Positions 33,063 through 41,580 of a stretch of 43,375 bases of DNA are shown in pieces; the stretch's first letter is position 1; each line of letters begins with the position of its first letter. The notes under the pieces were generated by a model. The model worked only from the letters and a program-made list of their open reading frames with translations. It was not told the DNA's origin and ran no database searches. This stretch comes from Hyphomonadaceae bacterium (GTDB taxonomy: Bacteria > Pseudomonadota > Alphaproteobacteria > Caulobacterales > Aquidulcibacteraceae), in contig JAEUMT010000014.1 in assembly GCA_016791365.1 (NCBI GenBank), positions 1 through 43,375 of the forward strand, in the 5' to 3' direction. Both the position numbers and the translations under genes were made by a program.

Positions 33063-33899
33063 ATGGCAAAAACCATTCGCGTCGCCGCGATCCAGACGTC
33101 GTACGGCGAAGACATGAAGGCCAATATCGCCAAGACCGAGCGTTTCGTGCGCGAAGCGGCGGGCAAAGGCGCACAGGTCATTCTGCCTTCAGAGCTGTTT
33201 CAGGGGCCGTACTTCTGCACGACGCAGGAAGAGAAGTGGTTCGCCACGGCGTTTGAAGTGAAGACGCATCCGTGCGTTGTCGCGATGGCGCCGCTGGCGA
33301 AAGAGCTGGGTGTCGTGATCCCGGTCTCGATCTACGAGCGCGATGGCCCGCAATACTATAATTCCGTCGTCATCGTGGATGCGGATGGCAAGCAGCTCGG
33401 CGTTTATCGCAAGAGCCATATTCCTGATGGGCCTGGCTATCAGGAGAAGTATTACTTCCGCCCCGGCGATACCGGCTTCAAAGTTTGGGATACCGCGTTT
33501 GGGCGCATTGGCGTCGGCATTTGCTGGGACCAGTGGTTTCCCGAAGCCGCGCGCGCGATGGCGCTGCAGGGTGCGCAAGTTCTGTTCTATCCGACTGCCA
33601 TCGGCAGCGAGCCGCATGACAGCTCGCTCGACACGCGTGATCCGTGGCAACGCGCGATGCAGGGGCATGCGGTTTCAAACGTGATCCCGGTCGTCGCCAG
33701 CAATCGCATTGGCACGGAAGCGAGCGGCCAGAAATTCTATGGCTCCAGCTTCATCGCTGATCACCGCGGCGATCTGGTGCGGAAGTTCGAGCGCACCGAC
33801 GAGGGCGTGCTCGTGCACGAGTTCGATCTCGATTTCCTCGATCGTCACCGCGCCGCATGGGGATTTTTCCGCGATCGGCGCACGGAGTACTATCGGTAG
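33063..33899 (+). CDS. aguB: N-carbamoylputrescine amidase
   Basis: A 278-residue nitrilase-superfamily enzyme that hydrolyses N-carbamoylputrescine to putrescine, carbon dioxide and ammonia. The catalytic triad is Glu44 (LPSELFQGPYF), Lys117 (YRKSHIPDGPGY) and Cys154 (GVGICWDQWFPE). The YQEKYYF and C-terminal RAAWGFFRDRRTEYY segments are typical of AguB. GAAGG lies nine bases upstream of the ATG. With aguA it turns agmatine into the putrescine that region 1 imports and degrades. Confidence 0.95.
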   Translation: MAKTIRVAAIQTSYGEDMKANIAKTERFVREAAGKGAQVILPSELFQGPYFCTTQEEKWFATAFEVKTHPCVVAMAPLAKELGVVIPVSIYERDGPQYYNSVVIVDADGKQLGVYRKSHIPDGPGYQEKYYFRPGDTGFKVWDTAFGRIGVGICWDQWFPEAARAMALQGAQVLFYPTAIGSEPHDSSLDTRDPWQRAMQGHAVSNVIPVVASNRIGTEASGQKFYGSSFIADHRGDLVRKFERTDEGVLVHEFDLDFLDRHRAAWGFFRDRRTEYYR

Positions 33900-33907
33900 C
33901 CGGCTTC

Positions 33908-34543
33908 ATGCGTCGTTGCTTTCGTCCGCCGATTCCTGAGATATTTGCCGCTGCGCGGCGTCTCAACGAGGCCGTGAATGCACATTTGGCGGATTGCGCC
34001 GCCACGGCGGAGCAGCTGATTCACGTGGCAAACGATCCCAAAATACGTGCATGGACGGAATCCATCTGGGGCAAGCGCGATCCGGAGATTCATAGGTATC
34101 AGCAGATCGGCAATGCGCCGCCGCATCTTCCGATAGCCGAGCGACCTCGACCGCGAATGCCGACAGACGCCACCAAGGCTGACGTCGCGCAACGGGATCG
34201 ACGCCATTGCCGCTTCTGCGGCATACCCGTCATTTGCTCGCGGGTTCGTCTGAACATGCACAAAGCGTATCCGGCCGCCTTGCCCTGGGGACGCAGGAAT
34301 GTTGAACAGCACGCTGCCTTTCAATGCATGTGGATGCAGTATGACCACGTGCTTCCCAACAGCCGTGGCGGAACGAGCGGCACGCACAACATCGTCGTAA
34401 CATGCGCGCCCTGCAATTTCGGACGCATGGAGTTTACGCTCGAAGAAAACCTCTTGATTGATCCACGCACTGCGCCCTTTGAACCGTCCTGGGATGGCTT
34501 CGAGGCCTGGGATGGGCTGGAGCGGATCATGGAAAAGAGATAG
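33908..34543 (+). CDS. HNH endonuclease-domain protein
   Basis: A 211-residue protein with a C-terminal HNH nuclease domain. Cys pairs in HCRFCGIP and TCAPCN (about 80 residues apart) could bind a structural zinc, and the ββα-metal core reads QYDHVLPNSRGGTSGTHNIV, with the HNH-type Asp-His and Asn. The N-terminal 100 residues show no family I recognise. It begins nine bases after the aguB stop and is followed eight bases later by a FrnE-like gene, so it may be co-transcribed. Its role, in DNA repair, defence or mobility, is unknown. The frame extends a little upstream into aguB; the ATG at 33908 is chosen. Confidence 0.78.
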   Translation: MRRCFRPPIPEIFAAARRLNEAVNAHLADCAATAEQLIHVANDPKIRAWTESIWGKRDPEIHRYQQIGNAPPHLPIAERPRPRMPTDATKADVAQRDRRHCRFCGIPVICSRVRLNMHKAYPAALPWGRRNVEQHAAFQCMWMQYDHVLPNSRGGTSGTHNIVVTCAPCNFGRMEFTLEENLLIDPRTAPFEPSWDGFEAWDGLERIMEKR

Positions 34544-34551
34544 GAGGCGAC

Positions 34552-35199
34552 ATGCAGCTTCGCATCGATTTCGTTTCCGACGTCGCGTGTCCGTGGTGCG
34601 TTGTCGGATTGCGTTCTCTGCTGAATGCCCTGGATGAGACGGGCGTTGAGGCGGAAATCCACCTGCAGCCGTTCGAACTCAATCCGGACATGGCGCCGGA
34701 AGGTGAGAACACGGCTGAGCACGTGGCGAAGAAGTACGGCTCGACGCCTGAGCGCTCACTTGCTGCTCGGGAAGCGATCAAGTCTCACGGCGCTGCGCTG
34801 GGCTTCACGTTCAACTACGGATCGGAAAGCCGCATCTGGAATACGTTCGACGCGCATCGGCTGCTGCATTGGGCTGGGCTTGAGGGACATGGGCTCGCGT
34901 TGAAGCAGGCGCTGTTCAAGCTGAACTTCACCGACCAGCGTTCCACCAGCGATCATGCCGCGTTGATTGATGCGGTGCGCGAAGCAGGGCTCGACGTCGC
35001 GCGGGCGCAGGCGATCCTCGCCACCGATGAGTTCGCGGCGGAGGTGCGCCACGCTGAACAATTTTGGCGCAGCAACGGTATCAATGCAGTGCCCTCGGCG
35101 ATCTTCAATCAACGCTGGCTCATTCAAGGCGGCCAACCGCCGGAAGTGTTCGCGCAAGTGATCCGCGATGTCGTCAGCGGCAAGGCGAAAGAAGCTTAG
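34552..35199 (+). CDS. FrnE-like DsbA-family thioredoxin-fold oxidoreductase
   Basis: A 215-residue cytoplasmic member of the DsbA/FrnE family (relatives include 2-hydroxychromene-2-carboxylate isomerase). The N-terminal VSDVACPWCVVG has the CxxC redox site at Cys13 and Cys16 and there is no signal peptide. GFTFNYGSESRIWNTFDAHRLLHWA and, near the end, the cis-Pro loop GINAVPSAIFN are as in FrnE. It probably exchanges disulfides under oxidative stress; the exact partner is unknown. A ribosome site AGGAGG lies five bases upstream. Its 3' end overlaps the converging gene by four bases. Confidence 0.88.
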   Translation: MQLRIDFVSDVACPWCVVGLRSLLNALDETGVEAEIHLQPFELNPDMAPEGENTAEHVAKKYGSTPERSLAAREAIKSHGAALGFTFNYGSESRIWNTFDAHRLLHWAGLEGHGLALKQALFKLNFTDQRSTSDHAALIDAVREAGLDVARAQAILATDEFAAEVRHAEQFWRSNGINAVPSAIFNQRWLIQGGQPPEVFAQVIRDVVSGKAKEA

Positions 35200-36170
35200 C
35201 CGTAGTGCTCAAGCCAATGGTCGAAGGAGTGTGGTCGATAGTCGGCTATGCTCTTTGCTATCCAGCGGAAAATCTTCCTGAAGTGATCATGCTGCTCTTG
35301 CATGTCTTTGATATGTTCCCAGTCGAGGAAGTCCTTTTCTGCGGCGCTGACGACGGTGGTCACGCTTAGCTTTCGTCCTAGTTTCTCTTCAACCTGGTCA
35401 GCGCTCTGAATCTTGTTAGCCGGTGGAAGTCTTGAGAGATCTTCCTTTGTGAGCGAGAAAGTCGTGACCGAGACGCCGTACGAGGCGCCAAGTCTCTGAA
35501 TCTCGCTCGCCAACGCCTCGTCGAGTATGTCCGTGGCCACCACCAGTCTGGCATTGTGGGCCCATCGAGAGTTTGAGACGCACTGAAAAAATACTTGTCG
35601 AAGTGTTCCGGCCGTCAGTTCGACCTTCAATTCGGTGCTGCTGATGCGAAAAGGTTGTTCTCCGAGCGTCTTTCGTACATCGAGGATTGCTTGATCGAGG
35701 ATGGGTCGTCCTCGGTCGTCATTGTTCAGCACATCCCAACGCAAGGAGACGACATCTGGAAACTTCCAAAGGTTGAGGCCTGCGGTTTGCCTATTGGCAT
35801 TCGTGTGTTCGATGTGGACAGGGAGTTCACCTTCACGCTCACACCACGCCATGAAGATGGAGCGAAACTTTTCTTCACCCTGGTCGTCTCTCGTGCGAGG
35901 GGTGTCGCCTTCCTGTTCTTGTGTACTTGGTGCTTCGGATGGATTGGAAACTTCGGGGCGCAGATAATAGCCATGTTGGCCGACCCTCTTCGCGATCACT
36001 GAAGTTTCTTGTCGCACAAGCTGCGAAAAGCGAGATCTCAGCGACTCGTCCGTCCACTCGTCTTCGCGTAGCCCAGCGTTGCGAAGTAACGGGACGAGTT
36101 CGGTTCCTTTGATCGCCTTGTCCGGCGATTTCGGCAGCACTTGCTCAAGAAGCTGAGGTAGACGGTCCAT
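35196..36170 (-). CDS. Winged-helix protein with PD-(D/E)XK nuclease-like domain (COG2958/HrgA-like), function unknown
   Basis: About 324 residues from the ATG at 36170. The N-terminal 75 residues look like a winged helix (KAIKGTELVPLLRNAG through RVGQHGYYLRP). A low-complexity linker (SNPSEAPSTQEQEGDTPRTRDDQGE) follows. The rest resembles a PD-(D/E)XK nuclease fold: FPDVVSLRW, then ELKVEL, then VFFQCVSNSRWAHNARLVVA. This domain order recalls HrgA/COG2958 proteins, often found near restriction systems, but the match is by eye. The gene is visibly poorer in GC than its neighbours (29 of 60 bases in 35401-35460). It may be an acquired defence-related gene. The frame is open to 36293, but that part overlaps hisN. 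Confidence 0.65.
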   Translation of the reverse strand: MDRLPQLLEQVLPKSPDKAIKGTELVPLLRNAGLREDEWTDESLRSRFSQLVRQETSVIAKRVGQHGYYLRPEVSNPSEAPSTQEQEGDTPRTRDDQGEEKFRSIFMAWCEREGELPVHIEHTNANRQTAGLNLWKFPDVVSLRWDVLNNDDRGRPILDQAILDVRKTLGEQPFRISSTELKVELTAGTLRQVFFQCVSNSRWAHNARLVVATDILDEALASEIQRLGASYGVSVTTFSLTKEDLSRLPPANKIQSADQVEEKLGRKLSVTTVVSAAEKDFLDWEHIKDMQEQHDHFRKIFRWIAKSIADYRPHSFDHWLEHYG

Positions 36171-36196
36171 GAGCGCATATACGCTCAGGTATTGAA

Positions 36197-36985
36197 CTAC
36201 CTCAAGAGGCCAAGCGTCTGGTCGCGCACGCGCGCATCTCCCCACGCCAACACCCGCCCACCTTGGCTGGCGTCGCCGCCGTTCCAGGCGCACACGCCGC
36301 CGCCGGCGCCGGTGACGATGGGGATGAGGGCGGCGATGTCGAAGGCTTTCAGTTTGCTCTCGAGTACGCCGTCAATGTGCCCCGCGGCGATCATGGCGTA
36401 GGCGTAGCAATCACAACCATAACGCACGAGCTTGGCGTTGCCGCGAATGGCGGCCCACGCGACCGCTTCGTCATCTTCAAAGAGATCGGGGCTTGTGGTT
36501 GAGAACGTCGCTTCGTGGAGCGAAGCGCATGCGCGCGTCTTTAGCGTGTGCGTGCCGCTGCGCGTGGTGGCGTTGGCGCCGTCCATCCAGCCGCGATAGC
36601 GCTCCTGTGTGAAGGGTTGGTCCATCACGCCAATGAGCGGGCGGCCTTCGTGATAGAGGCCGATGAGCACGCCCCAGGTCGGCAGGCCCGAGATAAACGC
36701 GCGCGTGCCGTCGATGGGATCGAGGATCCATTGATAACCGCTCTTGCTTGCGCGTTCGCCGTACTCTTCGCCGAGGGCGCCGTGATCGGGAAATTCGCGT
36801 TCGATCAGCGCGAGCATCGCGCGTTCAGCGGCTTGGTCGGCTTCGGTGACGGGGTCGAAGCGGCCGTCATTGAGTTTGTTGGTGATGCTGTGCTGCGCGC
36901 GGAAATAGGGAAGGATGGCTTCGCGCGCGGCGTCGGCCAAGGTGTCGGCGAAACCGAGCAAGTGGGAGGTGTTGTGCGCAGCCAC
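36197..36985 (-). CDS. hisN: Histidinol-phosphatase / inositol monophosphatase family protein (HisN-like)
   Basis: A 262-residue magnesium-dependent, lithium-sensitive-type phosphatase. The metal-binding motifs are GEEYGE (about residues 72-77), ILDPIDGTRAFISGLPTWG (about 86-104) and, near the C-terminus, KAFDIAALIPIVTGAGG. In alphaproteobacteria this subfamily commonly dephosphorylates histidinol phosphate, but inositol or other sugar phosphates are possible. Start is a GTG. The stop is 26 bases before the start of the downstream nuclease-like gene on the same strand. Confidence 0.85.
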   Translation of the reverse strand: MAAHNTSHLLGFADTLADAAREAILPYFRAQHSITNKLNDGRFDPVTEADQAAERAMLALIEREFPDHGALGEEYGERASKSGYQWILDPIDGTRAFISGLPTWGVLIGLYHEGRPLIGVMDQPFTQERYRGWMDGANATTRSGTHTLKTRACASLHEATFSTTSPDLFEDDEAVAWAAIRGNAKLVRYGCDCYAYAMIAAGHIDGVLESKLKAFDIAALIPIVTGAGGGVCAWNGGDASQGGRVLAWGDARVRDQTLGLLR

Positions 36986-37047
36986 GTTTGAAACGTGCCC
37001 GCCTTGCGTACGTTTGTCATCCCTGTAACATTTATGCCGAGGTGGTC

Positions 37048-37614
37048 ATGATCGACGACGTCAGCGCCTCCAGCAGAGGAGACACCAAGCGAGGCTTTTG
37101 GTGGTGGCTCAGCGCGTGGCTAACGCCAATTGGCATTGCCGGCGGACCGGTCGCTCTCGCCGATCTGTTCGCAGGAGTCGTGAGGTGGAACGGCTGGATC
37201 GCCTATCTGATCAATTTTTGGGACGAGCACATTTCGTCTGTGTTCGGGCTGCTCTTCGATTACGTGGCGGGGTTGTTGAGATTTCCACCATTGGCCGAAT
37301 GGCAGACAGATTATCTTACCTTGGGTATCCTCTTCGCCGGCGCCTATGGTCGCTCGATTACGCTTAATCGTTCACCCGATCCTGGCCTACGCAATCCGTT
37401 TCTTATGAGTTTTTTGCTCGCCGTGCTGATCTTTGTTTGGCCGCTATCGATGGTGGCGTTTAGCTGGCAGCTGGTTGAGCTAATGAGAGGGGCGGAGCCC
37501 GATGCGAATGACGTGGCGACTTTTGGTGAAGGAAAGATCATTCCGACACTCGGCCTTGTGCTTGCACCGTTCATAACCTTCGTTGTTCTTTTTTTCTTGA
37601 ACTTCGTCGCCTGA
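37048..37614 (+). CDS. Membrane protein of unknown function
   Basis: A 188-residue protein I do not recognise. It has about four hydrophobic segments: around WWWLSAWLTPIGIAGGPVALA, WIAYLINFW through FDYVAGLL, FLMSFLLAVLIFVWPLSMVAF and, at the C-terminus, LGLVLAPFITFVVLFFLNFVA. The loops hold many charged residues. GAGGTGG lies three to nine bases upstream of the ATG. It ends facing the XRE regulator gene, with a hairpin between. Base use is less GC-rich than in the metabolic genes. Confidence 0.65.
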   Translation: MIDDVSASSRGDTKRGFWWWLSAWLTPIGIAGGPVALADLFAGVVRWNGWIAYLINFWDEHISSVFGLLFDYVAGLLRFPPLAEWQTDYLTLGILFAGAYGRSITLNRSPDPGLRNPFLMSFLLAVLIFVWPLSMVAFSWQLVELMRGAEPDANDVATFGEGKIIPTLGLVLAPFITFVVLFFLNFVA

Positions 37615-37617
37615 CAC

Positions 37618-37648
37618 AAACGAAAATAGGCTCGCTTCGCAGCGAGCC
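37618..37648 (-). terminator. Rho-independent terminator of the XRE regulator gene
   Basis: An eight-base stem GGCTCGCT/AGCGAGCC with a TCGC tetraloop (37629-37648) lies downstream of the regulator stop. On the minus strand it is followed by a T-rich tail (TATTTTCG). The plus strand has an A-rich, not T-rich, flank, so it acts mainly for the regulator. Confidence 0.75.
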
Positions 37649-37680
37649 CATCCCCGTTTCCCCCAAACCGAGGCGGTGTT

Positions 37681-38082
37681 TTAGGCCGCGTCGGTGGATT
37701 CGTCTTGCAGCGCCTTCGCGAGATCGAGGAGGCGGCGGCGCGGACGTTCACCCAGCTTGTAGTAAGCGCGGATGAGTTCCAGCGTTTCTTTTTGCGAGAG
37801 CACGTCAGCCGCGATCAGGTCGCGGTCGTTGGCCGGTGCGCCAGGAGTCGCCGGAGCCGCGACTTGCTGGAGGCCTTCAAAGAAGTAGTTCACCGGCACG
37901 TTCAGCGCGACGGCGAGTTCGTACAGGCGGGAAGCCGTCACGCGGTTGGCGCCGCATTCGTACTTCTGGATCTGCTGGAAGCGGATGCCGATGGACTCAG
38001 CCAGTTGTTGCTGGGTGAGGCCCAAGAGACGGCGACGGCGGCGGAGCCGCTTGCCGACATGGAGGTCAATGGCGTTAGCCAT
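37681..38082 (-). CDS. XRE-family helix-turn-helix regulator
   Basis: A 133-residue Cro/CI-type regulator. The DNA-binding domain is LTQQQLAESIGIRFQQIQKYE (about residues 22-42), preceded by an Arg-rich segment VGKRLRRRRRLLG. SRLYELAVALNVPVNYFFEGL, which follows, is typical of a widespread alphaproteobacterial family. The C-terminal part (LSQKETLELIRAYYKLGERPRRRLLDLAKAL) is also conserved in that family. An upstream ATG at 38118 would add 12 residues; 38082 gives the usual MANAIDLHVG start. An inverted repeat lies 63-83 bases upstream. Targets are unknown. Confidence 0.88.
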   Translation of the reverse strand: MANAIDLHVGKRLRRRRRLLGLTQQQLAESIGIRFQQIQKYECGANRVTASRLYELAVALNVPVNYFFEGLQQVAAPATPGAPANDRDLIAADVLSQKETLELIRAYYKLGERPRRRLLDLAKALQDESTDAA

Positions 38083-38144
38083 GGTGTGTGCGCCCTTGTT
38101 CGCGGCGGTGTCCCCCATGGGCCCGCCTTATGCGCTTAGGAGAG

Positions 38145-38165
38145 CAGGACGCGTGCCACGTCCTG
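38145..38165. promoter_or_regulatory. Inverted repeat upstream of the XRE regulator (possible autoregulatory operator)
   Basis: CAGGACG (38145-38151) and CGTCCTG (38159-38165) form a perfect seven-base inverted repeat around seven bases. It lies in the divergent region between the XRE regulator and a lipoprotein gene, a natural place for an operator. A TTGACG follows directly at 38166. Confidence 0.45.
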
Positions 38166-38345
38166 TTGACGCGAATTGTTCCGTCGTTAGCGTTTGTTGA
38201 CGCTGTTGGAGGCGCGTGAAGCGAAATCTGCGCCGTTTCGGCGCCGCGTGTTTTGGTAAACGCACGAGGGCCACGGTTTCGTCATGGGCTTGCCCTTTGT
38301 GGCGCACCTTCGCGCGGGACTTATTCGTCTAAGGCGGAGTCGAAG

Positions 38346-38783
38346 ATGAAGATGCGTGCATTCCTATTGGTCGCTCTGTTCGCGCTCGGCGCGTGCGCGA
38401 GTACGCAGCGCACCTTGAGCTACAATGCCGGAATGCCCGACGCCGACGTTTACGTTGGCGAGCAGCGCTTCCAGGTTTGGTTTCACGAGCGCGATCAAAC
38501 GCTGTTGGTGCTGCGCGGGGAGCCGCGTTCTCTGGGGCTGTTAATGGCGCAGAACATGACCGTTTACGCTAATGACCGCTCGCTCGGTATTCTATGGTGG
38601 GGCGCGGCGGCGAACGCGGTGCTGACCCAGTTCGGTTGCTACGGCACGGAAGTGACGGGCGCCGATCAGATGCGCGAGATCGAATATACGTGCCGCGAGC
38701 CCGTCGATGTCAACGCGCAGGTGGCGCAGCATCGCGAAGAGTGGCGGCGCGGCGTGCGCGTGGCTGCGCCGGTGGAGCGTTGA
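38346..38783 (+). CDS. Small lipoprotein of unknown function
   Basis: A 145-residue protein with a lipoprotein signal (AFLLVALFALGAC, lipobox LGAC) and a short mature domain. The part VYVGEQRFQVWFHERDQTLLVLRGEP recurs in uncharacterised alphaproteobacterial lipoproteins, but I cannot name the family. Two Cys (GCYGTE and YTCREP) may form a disulfide. The frame opens at 38253, but the ATG at 38346 (GGAG ten bases upstream) starts the signal peptide. It faces typA, with a palindromic repeat between the two stop codons. Confidence 0.7.
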   Translation: MKMRAFLLVALFALGACASTQRTLSYNAGMPDADVYVGEQRFQVWFHERDQTLLVLRGEPRSLGLLMAQNMTVYANDRSLGILWWGAAANAVLTQFGCYGTEVTGADQMREIEYTCREPVDVNAQVAQHREEWRRGVRVAAPVER

Positions 38784-38786
38784 ACA

Positions 38787-38852
38787 ATATGGACCGCCGG
38801 CGTCTCGCCGGCATGCACGGGCGTTGGCCGGCGGGACGCCGGCGCTCCATAT
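38787..38852. repeat. GC-rich palindromic repeat, family 1 copy 4 (GCGTCTCGCCGGC subtype)
   Basis: The arms 38787-38812 and 38827-38852 match at 24 of 26 positions. They share the subtype of the copy at 1311, 37 kb away. The element fills the gap between two converging genes and could act as a two-way terminator; an AT-rich run (ATATTTATTAA) follows the right arm. Confidence 0.88.
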
Positions 38853-38855
38853 TTA

Positions 38856-40697
<1,842 letters not shown>

Positions 40698-40796
40698 GAA
40701 ATCGGGCTTTCGGAAGAGGAAGGGGCGGGTTCTGCCCGCGTTAGGCGCCTGCTTCAACGGCAGGCCTGGAGATTCCTTATGCACAACCCATCCGAG

Positions 40797-40818
40797 TGTG
40801 CATGTGTGCATGTGCAAT
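40797..40818. repeat. Short tandem GTGTGCAT repeat upstream of typA
   Basis: GTGTGCAT occurs twice in tandem (40797-40812), followed by GTGCAA. It lies about 100 bases before the typA start. It may be a regulator site or simple repeat DNA. Confidence 0.4.
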
Positions 40819-40877
40819 ACGGCATGGGCGCAGAAAAAATCAAATAAAAACTGCTATTTATGAGAACCAACGAAAAG

Positions 40878-41026
40878 TTGACGCGCGGTTCACCTTGCAA
40901 ATTGCTGCAGTGCGAAATAGTTTTTCCTCGTTGCGGGGTTTCGCGATCCCGCACCCGCCCTTTTCGGGCGTTTCCTCCCTATTTTACCTTTCACCGCCGG
41001 GCCCCATAGCCCGGCGGTTTTTCTTT
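40878..41026 (+). ncRNA. Candidate small RNA with a rho-independent terminator
   Basis: A strong terminator for the plus strand ends this stretch, yet no protein-coding gene on that strand lies upstream of it. The stretch itself has potential hairpins at 40933-40952 (GCGGG/CCCGC) and 40956-40970 (CGCCC/GGGCG). Between the second one and the terminator is a pyrimidine run TTTCCTCCCTATTTTACC, which could pair with ribosome-binding sites. A -35 like TTGACG is at 40878, but no good -10 box is seen, so the 5' end is uncertain. No known RNA family is recognised. The remaining bases 40698-40877 and 41027-41112 show no gene. Confidence 0.4.
40993..41026 (+). terminator. Strong rho-independent terminator, plus strand
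   Basis: CCGCCGGGC (40994-41002) pairs with GCCCGGCGG (41009-41017) around a six-base loop, with an extra A-T pair below. The run TTTTTCTTT follows directly. The minus strand has no T tract on its side, so it does not serve the lipoprotein gene at 41113. Confidence 0.85.
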
Positions 41027-41112
41027 GTGGCCCGACGCCGGTGGGCCGCGCTTGGGGGAATCCGGCGCCCCGGCCGAAACGATCATGGGCCGGCGCGGCG
41101 TCGATATCGCGA

Positions 41113-41580
41113 TCAGTGCGTCGGCGCGTTGGTCAGCTGGTGGAAGATTTGATCGGCAGCGTCGAGCCGGGTGAAGAAGAGGGTGATGTCGCGTGTCTCG
41201 CGGCAGGCCGAATAAAATGAGACGTGTTGTTCTACGCCGCTCGCGCGTTGCCACGTCACTGTTCCGTAGGGCGCATCGGTCATCTGAACTTCGCAGACGA
41301 GGTCGTGCGTAATGAAGCGCTCGGTTGGCGTCAGGGTCGCTCGGATGCGTTCGAAATCAGCAGGAGTGAGCGCGAACCTTTGTGCGGGCAGCAATGGAGA
41401 GCCGAGTTGTGCGCTCGGCTCTGTGTGTTCAAACGCGGCTTGACCATCGGCGGCGATTGTCCAGCGTTCCTGAACGTAGCCCCAAGAGCTCACTTCATAG
41501 GTGATGCGCGACGTGTCTGCTGGCGGCGTTGATGCGCACGCGCAGAGAAGAGCGGCGGCGATCGCAATGAATGCACGCAT
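41113..41580 (-). CDS. Small lipoprotein of unknown function
   Basis: A 155-residue protein with a lipoprotein signal (MRAFIAIAAALLCACAS; lipobox LCAC). The mature domain is beta-rich and includes ITYEVSSWGYVQERWTIAADG, FALTPADFERIRATL and FYSACRETRD. I cannot assign a family. Its start shares one base with the hutG stop, so it is translated as the second gene of a hutG unit. It may relate to no more than genomic proximity. Confidence 0.7.
   Translation of the reverse strand: MRAFIAIAAALLCACASTPPADTSRITYEVSSWGYVQERWTIAADGQAAFEHTEPSAQLGSPLLPAQRFALTPADFERIRATLTPTERFITHDLVCEVQMTDAPYGTVTWQRASGVEQHVSFYSACRETRDITLFFTRLDAADQIFHQLTNAPTH

Noticed and set aside
38787-38852. Palindromic repeat taken as an ordinary rho-independent terminator
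   Set aside because: Its arms are shared with three other places, including one inside a coding gene, so it is better called a dispersed repeat, even if it may also stop transcription here.
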